Position numbers and translations under genes: made by a program
Notes under the pieces: model-generated
Seen by the model: the letters and a program-made list of their open reading frames with translations, nothing else
Told to the model about the DNA's origin: nothing
Database searches by the model: none
Source of the DNA: Methanobacteriota archaeon
GTDB taxonomy: Archaea > Thermoplasmatota > Poseidoniia > Poseidoniales > Poseidoniaceae
Reading direction: 5' to 3'
Length of the DNA: 5,401 nt
Assembly (NCBI GenBank): GCA_009936765.1
Contig: JAACDL010000208.1
Coordinates: 1 to 5,401, forward strand
Part shown: positions 1 to 5,401 of the stretch, piece after piece
Numbering within the stretch: position 1 is the stretch's first letter
Layout of the letters: each line of letters begins with the position of its first letter

Positions 1-1098
1 AACAGAGATATCTTTGCTTTGTAACGCTTCACTTAGTGGCTCAGCAGGCGTTTCACGGGGGTCGCCAACTTCTGCCTTGTAAGACCAGCCCAGAAGCAGA
101 ACCTTCCCTTTCCCAGAGGGAACTCCAGCCTTGTACAGCATCTCATTGAGTACGCCAGCAACATGTATTGGCATTGTGCGGTTAACCGCACGAGCGGCCG
201 TGATTAATTCAGCAGGAACTCCAACATCAGCCGCTCTCTGGATCATGTAGTATGGGTCAACTGGGATACAGTGGCCGCCAACGCCTACTCCTGGCGTATA
301 CCGATGAAAATTCCATTTTGTCGCAGCAGCAGACAATACATCTTCCACATCGACTCCCATTACAGGGAATATACGAGCAAGCTCATTCACCAAGGCGATG
401 TTGATGTCGCGTTGAACATTTTCAATCACTTTCGATGCCTCTGCCACTTCTAACTTACCGACATATCGCACATCTTCGGTCGTAAGGCGGCTGTATAGTC
501 CGACTAAGCCAGCGCCAACCTCTGGATTGTAACAACCAATCACACGAGCAACTTGACGAACTCCATGAGCGGGATCTCCGGGGTTGAATCTCTCAGGACA
601 GTATGCGATTTCTACATCCACTCCAATCTCTAATCCAATATCTTCTATTTCAGGTAACCAAGTTTGAGCAGTAACTCCTGGATAAACTGTAGATTCGAGG
701 ACTACTACAGTCCTTGAGCCCTTATTCAAGGATTCGAAAACAGCCCTTCCTGCTTTTTGCACATACGATAAATCTGGTTTGAGGTCCTCAGTTACTGGCG
801 TTGGTACAGTCACAAGCACTACGTCACAGTGAGGCACTGCTTCTGCTGTTGATGTGGTGATATTCCACCTTTCAGTCCCAGGTGCTGGAATGATATCGTT
901 AACATCAGGGTCACCAGTGGGGTTTTCTCCGCGCTTTACCATGTCCACAGTACGTTGTGAGATGTCAACTCCCCATACAGTGAAGCCAGCATCATGGAAT
1001 CCAATTGCTGTTGGTAGGCCAACATATCCTAACCCGATTATTCCAACGGTAAGGTCGCCATTTGCAGCTTGGTTAGCAAAATCTGGAGTCCAGCCCAT
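1..1098 (-). CDS. UDP-N-acetylhexosamine 6-dehydrogenase (UDP-Glc/GDP-Man dehydrogenase family), 3' end cut by window
   Basis: This enzyme oxidises C6 of a UDP-sugar to the uronic acid using two NAD+. The frame is open for 366 codons from ATG at 1098-1096 to the window edge; an in-frame TAG lies eight codons upstream. Seen in order: NAD-binding GxGxxG (G22, G24, G27, then LPTA), VPTPV at 98-102, ESTVYPGVT at 135-143, CPERFNPGD at 167-175, the catalytic-helix Lys223 and Asn227 in EASKVIEN, the nucleophile Cys277 in GVGGHCIPVDPYY, and the UDP-binding SYK(339-341)/DPRETP(346-351) region. Family members run about 420-440 residues, so some 55-75 C-terminal residues lie outside. The ESTVYPG and ERFNPGD motifs resemble the UDP-GlcNAc/UDP-ManNAc branch (TviB, WbpO, WecC) more than UDP-glucose dehydrogenase. 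The exact substrate is inferred. It is divergent from the epimerase, 85 bp away. GC is about 47% in five sampled 60-base blocks, against 37% in three from the epimerase. Confidence 0.95.
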   Translation of the reverse strand, partial: MGWTPDFANQAANGDLTVGIIGLGYVGLPTAIGFHDAGFTVWGVDISQRTVDMVKRGENPTGDPDVNDIIPAPGTERWNITTSTAEAVPHCDVVLVTVPTPVTEDLKPDLSYVQKAGRAVFESLNKGSRTVVVLESTVYPGVTAQTWLPEIEDIGLEIGVDVEIAYCPERFNPGDPAHGVRQVARVIGCYNPEVGAGLVGLYSRLTTEDVRYVGKLEVAEASKVIENVQRDINIALVNELARIFPVMGVDVEDVLSAAATKWNFHRYTPGVGVGGHCIPVDPYYMIQRAADVGVPAELITAARAVNRTMPIHVAGVLNEMLYKAGVPSGKGKVLLLGWSYKAEVGDPRETPAEPLSEALQSKDISV

Positions 1099-1183
1099 GG
1101 AATCAATGCGGGGGGCCTACTTTTTGAACTCAATGGCGATTTCAAGCGAAGGTATGTTCACCTGTCATCTCAACCGGCTGGGT
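1099..1183. promoter_or_regulatory. Divergent intergenic region between dehydrogenase and epimerase
   Basis: These 85 bp separate two start codons pointing away from each other, so promoters for both genes should lie here or just inside the genes. No Shine-Dalgarno-like purine run sits 5-10 bases before either ATG. If transcripts are leaderless and archaeal, a TATA-like box is expected about 26 bases upstream. Weak candidates are TATGTTCA at 1153-1160 for the plus gene and, read on the minus strand, TTCAAAAAG at about 1121-1129 for the minus gene. Neither matches a consensus well, so only the location as a divergent promoter region is supported; the boxes are guesses. Confidence 0.45.
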
Positions 1184-2038
1184 ATGGCGAATGTGCTTGT
1201 TACCGGTGGAGCCGGTTTTATTGGCACCCATTTATGCCAATTTTTACATGACAAATCAAATCATGTCATCTCTTTAGACAATAACCATACTGGAGAGAAA
1301 CCTTGGGAATGTATAACTGCAGATGTGCGGGATTCGTTACAATTAGACGGAATTGATGCAATTGTCCATTTAGCAGCCCAAATATCAGTTCCGAGATCAA
1401 TCGAGAACCCAGATGAAACCCTATCTGTAAATGTAGATGGAACGTCTTCGATAATCTCTGCTGCGGAATCTTCAGGTGTCCAAAAAATAATTTTCGCATC
1501 CAGTGCTGCGGTATATGGGGATTCGGACCAAATACCGATTCCCGAAGATGCACCGTTAATTCCTCAGTCTCCTTATGCAGTTTCAAAAATAGTTGGAGAA
1601 GAACTTCTTAGACGCTCGCAGGTTAAAACATGTGCACTACGCTTCTTCAATGTATACGGCCCCAACCAATCTATTTCTGGCGGCTATGCTGCGGTAATTC
1701 CTGCATTCAAAAATGCAGTTGCTAACAATATGCAATGCACTATTTATGGTGATGGTACACAGATTAGAGATTTCATTCACATCAGTGATTTGGTCAGAAT
1801 AATTGAGCAAGCGATAAAAGCGGATGAATTACCATCTGAACTGAATATCGCATCTGGTGAAGGAACTACTGTATTACAACTAATCGATATTTTAGGAGAA
1901 TCCAATACTGATATGCAAGCTCCAAACTTTGAGGAAGAAAGAGCAGGAGATATACATACTTCTCTGGCAGATATATCTCTTCTAAAGTCAACATTTGATA
2001 TTGGGGAATTAATTGGTATTCGCGAGGGTTTAGCGTGA
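1184..2038 (+). CDS. NAD-dependent nucleotide-sugar epimerase/dehydratase (extended SDR, GalE/TviC-like)
   Basis: This 284-residue extended short-chain dehydrogenase acts on a nucleotide sugar. It probably epimerises UDP-Glc(NAc) at C4 through a transient 4-keto intermediate. Visible motifs are the Rossmann TGGAGFIG at 7-14, Asp32 at the end of strand 2 (likely adenosine ribose contact), DV at 47-48, HLAA at 62-65, Ser106/Ser107 before AAVYG, the YxxxK pair Tyr131/Lys135 in SPYAVSK, RFFNVYGP at 153-160 and RDFIHISDL at 195-203. The ATG at 1184 places the glycine motif at the normal distance from the N-terminus. The frame stays open back to 854, but that extension is antisense to conserved dehydrogenase sequence. 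It is shorter than the usual 305-340 residues: after ERAGDIHTSLADIS (252-265) it stops at EGLA, where relatives continue for about 10-20 residues. Its stop overlaps the next start (GTGA, 2035-2038), suggesting translational coupling. Epimerase versus dehydratase is not settled by motif. Confidence 0.9.
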   Translation: MANVLVTGGAGFIGTHLCQFLHDKSNHVISLDNNHTGEKPWECITADVRDSLQLDGIDAIVHLAAQISVPRSIENPDETLSVNVDGTSSIISAAESSGVQKIIFASSAAVYGDSDQIPIPEDAPLIPQSPYAVSKIVGEELLRRSQVKTCALRFFNVYGPNQSISGGYAAVIPAFKNAVANNMQCTIYGDGTQIRDFIHISDLVRIIEQAIKADELPSELNIASGEGTTVLQLIDILGESNTDMQAPNFEEERAGDIHTSLADISLLKSTFDIGELIGIREGLA

Positions 2039-3078
2039 AGATAGTTTGGCTATCCTCTCGCTTTCTTGGAGGAGATTTGAGTTCGACAACTCAGATTCAA
2101 TTAGCAAATGGTTTAGTTGGTAAAGGGCACAGTGTCGACTTTTATTCACCTGGGAAATCAGTAGGAAACAAGTTCACCCACCACCCTATCGAACGAAGCA
2201 ACACTCGGGGGTTTCAGGCCAGTAGTGTTGCAAAGCAACTCAGTAAACGCCTGAACGAGTTCGAAAATGCAGATGTTATTCTAATCGATTGGCCGATATT
2301 CCAGTTGGCTAAATTGGTGGACAAGCCTGTAATTCTCATGGATCGAAGCCCACCTGCAGACAAGGGTGTTTTCTCGAAATTACAATGGCCGAAATGGAAC
2401 AAAGCATGGGCTAAAGCATTTCGTGGAGCAGTAGTTTCAGAAGCGCATCGCCAATTCGTATTTGATTACACGCAGACTCCTAAAGCTTCAATGGGGGTAA
2501 TTCCAGCAGGAGTCGATTTGCAATTATTCCAACATGGCGAGAAAGATGGCCCAATAAGAATGGTCTACCACGGTAGAGTTGATGTCAACCGAGGAGTTAT
2601 GTCTCTTCCAATGATTCTTGCAGGATTGCAAGCTCAGGGAATAGAGGCGTCTTTACATATTCATGGCTCTGGCGATGCAGTGAAACGTTTACAGAATATT
2701 GGTCTCGAAGGATTGGAAGTTACTGAGGCAATACCACAAGACGAAGTCGCTGAACTATTATCGAAATATGATGTTGGATTATTGCCTATGCCTGAAAACA
2801 AAGTATGGAACTTAGCAAGTCCTCTAAAGAGGTCAGAATATTTGGGTAGCGGTCTTGTCATATGTGGTATTGACCATGAAGGGCACAGAATCAAAGATTC
2901 AGGTAATTGGTTGCAACTATTCACACAAACCGAATTCATTTCAAAAACAGTTAGTTGGTTACAATCACTAGACAGACAACTGCTTACTGCACTGCAGAAA
3001 GAATCCAGAGCGTATGCTGAAGAAAACCTTTCTTGGTCTCATTCCGTAGATGTTTTGGAATCTATGATATTGTCATAG
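2035..3078 (+). CDS. Glycosyltransferase, GT-B fold, GT4-like
   Basis: This 347-residue protein is a probable retaining glycosyltransferase that moves a sugar from a nucleotide donor to a glycan or lipid-linked acceptor at the cytoplasmic face. The N-terminal acceptor half (1 to about 155) starts KIVWLSSRFLGGD, a GT-B first strand and loop. The linker IPAGVDLQLF is at 156-165. The C-terminal donor half begins with MVYHGRVDVNRGV (176-188), where the usual GR..KG has Arg186 in place of Lys. It contains HIHGSGD (208-214), YDVGLLPMP (245-253) and SPLKRSEYLGSGLVICG (262-278). Glu268 corresponds to the second Glu of the EX7E motif; position 260 is Leu, so the first is absent, as in other GT4 members with a PLK..EYL motif. 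The start is GTG at 2035, inside the epimerase's stop. No signal peptide or membrane helix is evident. Its last 40 bp overlap the opposing glycosyltransferase. Donor and acceptor cannot be read from the sequence. Confidence 0.9.
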   Translation: MKIVWLSSRFLGGDLSSTTQIQLANGLVGKGHSVDFYSPGKSVGNKFTHHPIERSNTRGFQASSVAKQLSKRLNEFENADVILIDWPIFQLAKLVDKPVILMDRSPPADKGVFSKLQWPKWNKAWAKAFRGAVVSEAHRQFVFDYTQTPKASMGVIPAGVDLQLFQHGEKDGPIRMVYHGRVDVNRGVMSLPMILAGLQAQGIEASLHIHGSGDAVKRLQNIGLEGLEVTEAIPQDEVAELLSKYDVGLLPMPENKVWNLASPLKRSEYLGSGLVICGIDHEGHRIKDSGNWLQLFTQTEFISKTVSWLQSLDRQLLTALQKESRAYAEENLSWSHSVDVLESMILS

Positions 3079-3932
3079 ATTTCGCCCCATTGTTTAGTTA
3101 CAACACCGATTTGATGCTTTGCCACCGCTTCTTCTAAGTCCGATTGGATTGGATTTGAAATTGCTTCCTTCCATCCTTCAACATCGTCTAGAGGGATTGA
3201 TTTAACGCACTCAGGGAGATCCGGAACATTGGTTGAAGCAACTACTGGGCAACCCGCTGCAAGCGCTTCTAAAATGACCATTGGCTGGCCTTCATAATCT
3301 GAGGGAACGATCAGACAACCGGCGGTTTGCAGAAGATTCCACTTCTCTTCCTCAGTGACCCAACCCAATGCAGTGACTCCTTCAGAAGCATCATCAACCC
3401 CTGTTACCCTAAGGTCTTCCAAACCTAATGAGTATGCAAATGCATGCCCTTTTGCGGGGTCATTCCTTCCCATGAGTAATGTGAAATTACCCCTTACCAC
3501 CCCTTCCTTCAGCTGAGCATCAACCGGATTAGGAACAGAGATGGAATCTCCAATTAGAGGTTTTAATCTCTCACTCCAACCTTCAGAAAGACATACAACT
3601 TGGTAATCATTAAGCTCGGATTTAGTATCAATATCAAATTTTCCTGAATGGATATGGAAAACCACCGGGGCCTTCGCAACTTTAGCAATTGATAATTTAC
3701 GACGGTATGACCAATCCGAGGCACTGTGGATATGTACCAAGTCGAAATTTCCATTTTTAATTTGCTTTTTAGCGATATTCCATCGCTTTATTTTTCTTCT
3801 AATACCCTTAGTTGAAAATGTATTACAGGAAGTCGAACGCCATCCTTCTGGAGGGTTTGCTGCGAGTAGGTGAATTACCGTAGACATACCTCCCGGCGCC
3901 ATCGTAGGACCTACATGTACTACCCTTCGCAT
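3039..3932 (-). CDS. Glycosyltransferase, GT-B fold, GT4 family with EX7E motif (short form)
   Basis: A 297-residue retaining glycosyltransferase of the GT4 type. The N-terminal half shows RVVHVGPTMAPGGMSTVIHLL (3-23), with the glycine-rich acceptor-side loop at Gly14/Gly15, then DLVHIHS at 64-70 and PVVFHIHSGKFD at 89-100. The linker is VPNPVD at 133-138. The donor half has LLMGRNDPAKGH (152-163), where Arg156 and Lys161 are the expected donor-phosphate contacts, and a full EX7E motif (Glu214 and Glu222 in YEGQPMVILEALAAGCPVVAS). The family is usually 350-400 residues; the shortening is spread over the N-terminal half, and all donor-binding motifs are present, so it looks functional. The start ATG at 3932-3930 puts the first strand at the N-terminus. 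No Shine-Dalgarno precedes it. It converges on the upstream GT4 gene with a 40-bp overlap and is divergent from the GT2 gene, so it is probably its own transcription unit. Substrate unknown. Confidence 0.92.
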   Translation of the reverse strand: MRRVVHVGPTMAPGGMSTVIHLLAANPPEGWRSTSCNTFSTKGIRRKIKRWNIAKKQIKNGNFDLVHIHSASDWSYRRKLSIAKVAKAPVVFHIHSGKFDIDTKSELNDYQVVCLSEGWSERLKPLIGDSISVPNPVDAQLKEGVVRGNFTLLMGRNDPAKGHAFAYSLGLEDLRVTGVDDASEGVTALGWVTEEEKWNLLQTAGCLIVPSDYEGQPMVILEALAAGCPVVASTNVPDLPECVKSIPLDDVEGWKEAISNPIQSDLEEAVAKHQIGVVTKQWGEIYDNIIDSKTSTE

Positions 3933-4020
3933 GTGGGTTGATTCTAGGTAAACAGCAATAGCATTGATGCAGGCTTAATCATGGGTTTTGTTGAAGAAAG
4001 AGTAGTTTAGTCGGTATAAT
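3933..4020. promoter_or_regulatory. Divergent intergenic region between the GT4 and GT2 genes
   Basis: An 88-bp spacer separates two outward-facing start codons and so should hold both promoters. No Shine-Dalgarno is visible before either ATG. On the plus strand TATAAT (4015-4020) touches the ATG at 4021, which is too close to be a promoter element for a transcript starting at or before that ATG. On the minus strand GTTTACCTAG (3953-3944) is an AT-leaning stretch roughly 12-21 bases before the start. I cannot assign a convincing TATA/BRE or -35/-10 pair. Confidence 0.4.
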
Positions 4021-5205
4021 ATGGCAGGTGAATGGTTAGCATATGGCGAAATCAGTTTGGCAGCCATGGGGCTTGCTCCATTTGCATTACATCGTTTGTC
4101 TTGTGGGCAATGGGCCAAACAACAACTCGAATGCCCTGAAGAGATGTCTGGAATGGATATTACAATTCTACTTCCAGTTTGGAACGAGGGTCTGATTATT
4201 GAAACTAAACTTTCTAATTTAGCAAAGCAAGATTTCAAATCGAAACTATTGATAATTGATTCTGCATCAACCGACGATACTCTAGAGAAAGCTAGAACTT
4301 GGCTAGAGGACTTTCCAGATGCTTTCGAGTCTTCAAATATTATCACAATGCCAGAGAGGTTGGGCAAAACTACAGCAGTTAAGATCGCTTTAGATGCTAT
4401 GAAAGGCGATGAAGGAATAATCGTGATGACAGATGCTGATGCCACTTTGATGCCTGGAGCATTAAGCAGAATAAATCAATGGTTCAGCAATCCCCAAATT
4501 GGAGCGGTGGGAGGAACACCACAGCGCTTAGGGGAACTGGACAACGAAAGGTCTCATCGAGACCTCTACACTCTACTAAGAGTAGGTGAGTCATCGTTTG
4601 ACAGCACACCATTTCTCGAGGGCTCAGTTATTGCTTGGAGGGCAGGGTCGGTTTCATCATCCGACCTTTACGCACAAGCAAATGCAGATGATGCACAGAT
4701 TTCAACTGCAGTTAGGCTAGGAGGGTTACGCTCAATCCAGGACCCCGAATTAACATTCACAGATCAAATGCCTCTTACTTCTAAAGGTCAAAGACGACAG
4801 AAAGTTAGGAGAGCCCAGGGACTAATTCGCCTACTTTCTCGGAAAAGGGAGTTTTGGTTTTCTAAGAGGCAAGGTCGTTTTTCTAAGATTCTTCGACGTA
4901 ATGCTTGGATGCACATCCTTTCCCCTCTTGCAATTACAGCGGGAGCTGCTCTAGCGCTTCTTCGCAACATTGCTTTTCCATCAAATTCGAATTTGATGTA
5001 TTCCCTATCAATTATCGAATTGTATTGTTTAGCCTCATGGCTACTTACTCGTGCGAATAAGTCCTTTTTCGGTATCAAAACTGCTGGTACGATACTATGT
5101 GGCTTAGAGAATCTCTTGGTTGCAATAATGACAACAGGGCGTGGGAAGAGTCTCCACATGTGGGAGCAACACACCGATGTAAGAGAGGCTCTTTCTAAAC
5201 AATGA
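4021..5205 (+). CDS. Membrane-anchored family 2 glycosyltransferase (GT-A fold)
   Basis: This 394-residue enzyme is likely an inverting transferase working at the cytoplasmic membrane on a lipid-linked or growing polymer acceptor. Residues 5-24 are mildly hydrophobic and may be a membrane anchor. The GT-A domain follows: ILLPVWNEG (49-57), LIIDSASTDDT (77-87) with donor-binding Asp80, ERLGKTTAV (112-120), TDADATLMPGAL (137-148) carrying the metal-binding DxD (Asp138/Asp140), FLEGSVIAWR (198-207), NADDAQIS (221-228) as the likely catalytic-acid region, and a basic QRRQKVRRAQG (257-267) in place of the Q/RxxRW motif. Three hydrophobic segments end the protein, about 298-318, 327-343 and 354-371, a layout known from processive and lipid-acceptor GT2 enzymes. 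ATG at 4021 is the first after an in-frame TAG at 4003. Later starts at 4144 and 4153 (Met42, Met45) would remove the N-terminal anchor but keep the catalytic domain. Donor and linkage are unknown. Confidence 0.92.
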   Translation: MAGEWLAYGEISLAAMGLAPFALHRLSCGQWAKQQLECPEEMSGMDITILLPVWNEGLIIETKLSNLAKQDFKSKLLIIDSASTDDTLEKARTWLEDFPDAFESSNIITMPERLGKTTAVKIALDAMKGDEGIIVMTDADATLMPGALSRINQWFSNPQIGAVGGTPQRLGELDNERSHRDLYTLLRVGESSFDSTPFLEGSVIAWRAGSVSSSDLYAQANADDAQISTAVRLGGLRSIQDPELTFTDQMPLTSKGQRRQKVRRAQGLIRLLSRKREFWFSKRQGRFSKILRRNAWMHILSPLAITAGAALALLRNIAFPSNSNLMYSLSIIELYCLASWLLTRANKSFFGIKTAGTILCGLENLLVAIMTTGRGKSLHMWEQHTDVREALSKQ

Positions 5206-5206
5206 G

Positions 5207-5219
5207 TTTCATTTTGAAA
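5207..5219. repeat. Short inverted repeat, 5-bp arms and 3-base spacer (TTTCA ttt TGAAA)
   Basis: The arms TTTCA (5207-5211) and TGAAA (5215-5219) are exact reverse complements around a TTT spacer, starting one base after the GT2 stop codon. Being AT-rich, it would be a weak RNA hairpin. It could also be a protein site or chance. It shares its 13-base geometry with the repeats at 5266 and 5291. Confidence 0.5.
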
Positions 5220-5220
5220 A

Positions 5221-5260
5221 TAAAAAAAGCCTCCCTGGGAGCCGAAGTTCCCAGAGAGGC
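5221..5260 (-). terminator. Intrinsic (hairpin plus U-tract) terminator for the minus-strand gene at the right edge
   Basis: Arms GCCTC (5229-5233) and GAGGC (5256-5260) pair. After a single C/A mismatch (5234 against 5255), CTGGGA (5235-5240) pairs with TCCCAG (5249-5254), with a possible G-U closing pair and a loop of six to eight bases. Read on the minus strand, this 11-bp interrupted GC-rich stem runs directly into seven Ts (5228-5222), then A and four more Ts, the classic form of a factor-independent terminator. It starts 45 bases after the stop of the gene ending at 5306. On the plus strand no T-run follows the stem, so it is unlikely to stop the GT2 transcript by the same mechanism. 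Confidence 0.85.
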
Positions 5261-5265
5261 AGATT

Positions 5266-5278
5266 CGAGCAACGCTCG
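5266..5278. repeat. Short inverted repeat, 5-bp arms and 3-base spacer (CGAGC aac GCTCG)
   Basis: CGAGC (5266-5270) and GCTCG (5274-5278) are exact reverse complements around AAC. In the minus-strand transcript this would be a GC-rich mini-hairpin six bases before the terminator stem. It may help protect the mRNA 3' end or simply add to termination. Confidence 0.6.
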
Positions 5279-5290
5279 TATACTAAATTA

Positions 5291-5303
5291 TCAGATAGTC
5301 TGA
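5291..5303. repeat. Short inverted repeat, 5-bp arms and 3-base spacer (TCAGA tag TCTGA)
   Basis: TCAGA (5291-5295) and TCTGA (5299-5303) are exact reverse complements around TAG. On the minus strand it begins two bases after the TGA stop at 5308-5306. It is the third 13-base repeat with the same 5-3-5 geometry in this spacer. Confidence 0.5.
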
Positions 5304-5305
5304 CT

Positions 5306-5401
5306 TCAGTTGTTTTCAGCTGTTGCAGAAACGGTTGCGATGACCTTGTCATCTTCTTCGCCTACGCCAACTTTGGTAAGAGTAACAACGACTGAGCATG
5401 G
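5306..5401 (-). CDS. C-terminal end of an unrecognised protein, 5' part outside window
   Basis: Read on the minus strand, the frame starting at the right edge is open for 31 codons and ends with TGA at 5308-5306. The visible tail includes SVVVTLTKVGVGEEDDKVIA, followed by TVSAATENN. It alternates hydrophobic and polar residues as in two beta strands joined by an acidic turn (GEEDDK), and ends in a short polar tail. No family motif is visible and I do not assign a function. Support for it being a real gene comes from its position just upstream of a strong same-strand terminator and from the absence of another sensible frame. The piece is too short for a coding-bias argument. It is convergent with the GT2 gene and may be unrelated to the glycan genes. 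Confidence 0.65.
   Translation of the reverse strand, partial: PCSVVVTLTKVGVGEEDDKVIATVSATAENN

Noticed and set aside
271..453. Plus-strand open frame of 60 codons inside the dehydrogenase region
   Set aside because: It is the complement of the dehydrogenase catalytic-cysteine and lysine region, where the minus strand gives an unambiguous family match.
854..1183. An N-terminal extension of the epimerase frame back to an ATG at 854
   Set aside because: These 110 codons lie antisense to strongly conserved dehydrogenase sequence and resemble no domain. The ATG at 1184 puts the Rossmann glycine motif at the expected place.
3961..3970. GCAT-tg-ATGC inverted repeat in the divergent spacer as an operator
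   Set aside because: Four-base arms are expected by chance in sequence of this length, and no second copy is seen nearby.
4015..4020. TATAAT just before the GT2 start as a bacterial -10 box
   Set aside because: It touches the ATG at 4021, so transcription would begin inside the gene; no good -35 element sits 17 bp upstream. It would matter only if translation starts at 4144 or 4153.
3975..4445. Minus-strand open frame of 156 codons opposite the start of the GT2 gene
   Set aside because: It lies mostly on the antisense of conserved GT2 motifs, shows no domain, and would fill the divergent spacer. It is a shadow of the plus-strand gene.
4788..5174. Minus-strand open frame of 128 codons opposite the C-terminus of the GT2 gene
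   Set aside because: It is the antisense of the membrane helices and basic linker, with no recognisable motif or supporting context.
1..5401. CRISPR arrays, insertion sequences, tRNA genes or integrase sites
   Set aside because: I saw no regularly spaced direct repeats, transposase-like frames, terminal inverted repeats, or tRNA cloverleaf with a TTC-type arm on either strand.

Overview
The window is a stretch of a surface-polysaccharide or glycan biosynthesis locus. It holds four complete genes, one gene cut by the left edge and one cut by the right edge. None of the freely initiated genes (starts at 1098-, 1184+, 3932-, 4021+) has a recognisable Shine-Dalgarno sequence. Spacers are short and GC is moderate, roughly 37-47% in the blocks I counted. 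This fits an organism using mostly leaderless transcripts. My best guess is a planktonic euryarchaeon of the Marine Group II (Poseidoniales) type, but this is an inference from style and not from a diagnostic gene. A bacterial-looking hairpin-plus-U-tract terminator at 5221-5260 keeps a bacterial origin open.

Layout from left to right: (1) a minus-strand nucleotide-sugar 6-dehydrogenase (1-1098), missing its C-terminal tail at the window edge; (2) an 85-bp divergent spacer (1099-1183); (3) a plus-strand pair, an NAD-dependent sugar epimerase/dehydratase of the extended SDR family (1184-2038) and a GT4-type glycosyltransferase (2035-3078), joined by a 4-base GTGA overlap; (4) a second GT4-type glycosyltransferase on the minus strand (3039-3932), whose 3' end overlaps the previous gene tail-to-tail by 40 bp; (5) an 88-bp divergent spacer (3933-4020); (6) a membrane-anchored family 2 glycosyltransferase on the plus strand (4021-5205); (7) a 100-bp spacer carrying a strong minus-strand terminator and three small 5-3-5 inverted repeats; (8) the last 31 codons of an unrecognised minus-strand gene (5306-5401).

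Taken together, the dehydrogenase and epimerase resemble the pair that makes UDP-N-acetylhexosaminuronic acids (as in the TviB/TviC and WbpO/WbpP pathways). The two GT4 enzymes would add sugars from nucleotide donors on the cytoplasmic side, and the GT2 enzyme with its C-terminal membrane helices would act at the membrane on a lipid-linked acceptor. The product could be a capsule-like polymer, an O-antigen-like glycan or a glycan for protein N-glycosylation; the sequence alone does not decide. I found no mobile element, CRISPR array, tRNA or rRNA. The strand changes often for a polysaccharide locus, so it is probably several transcription units rather than one operon.
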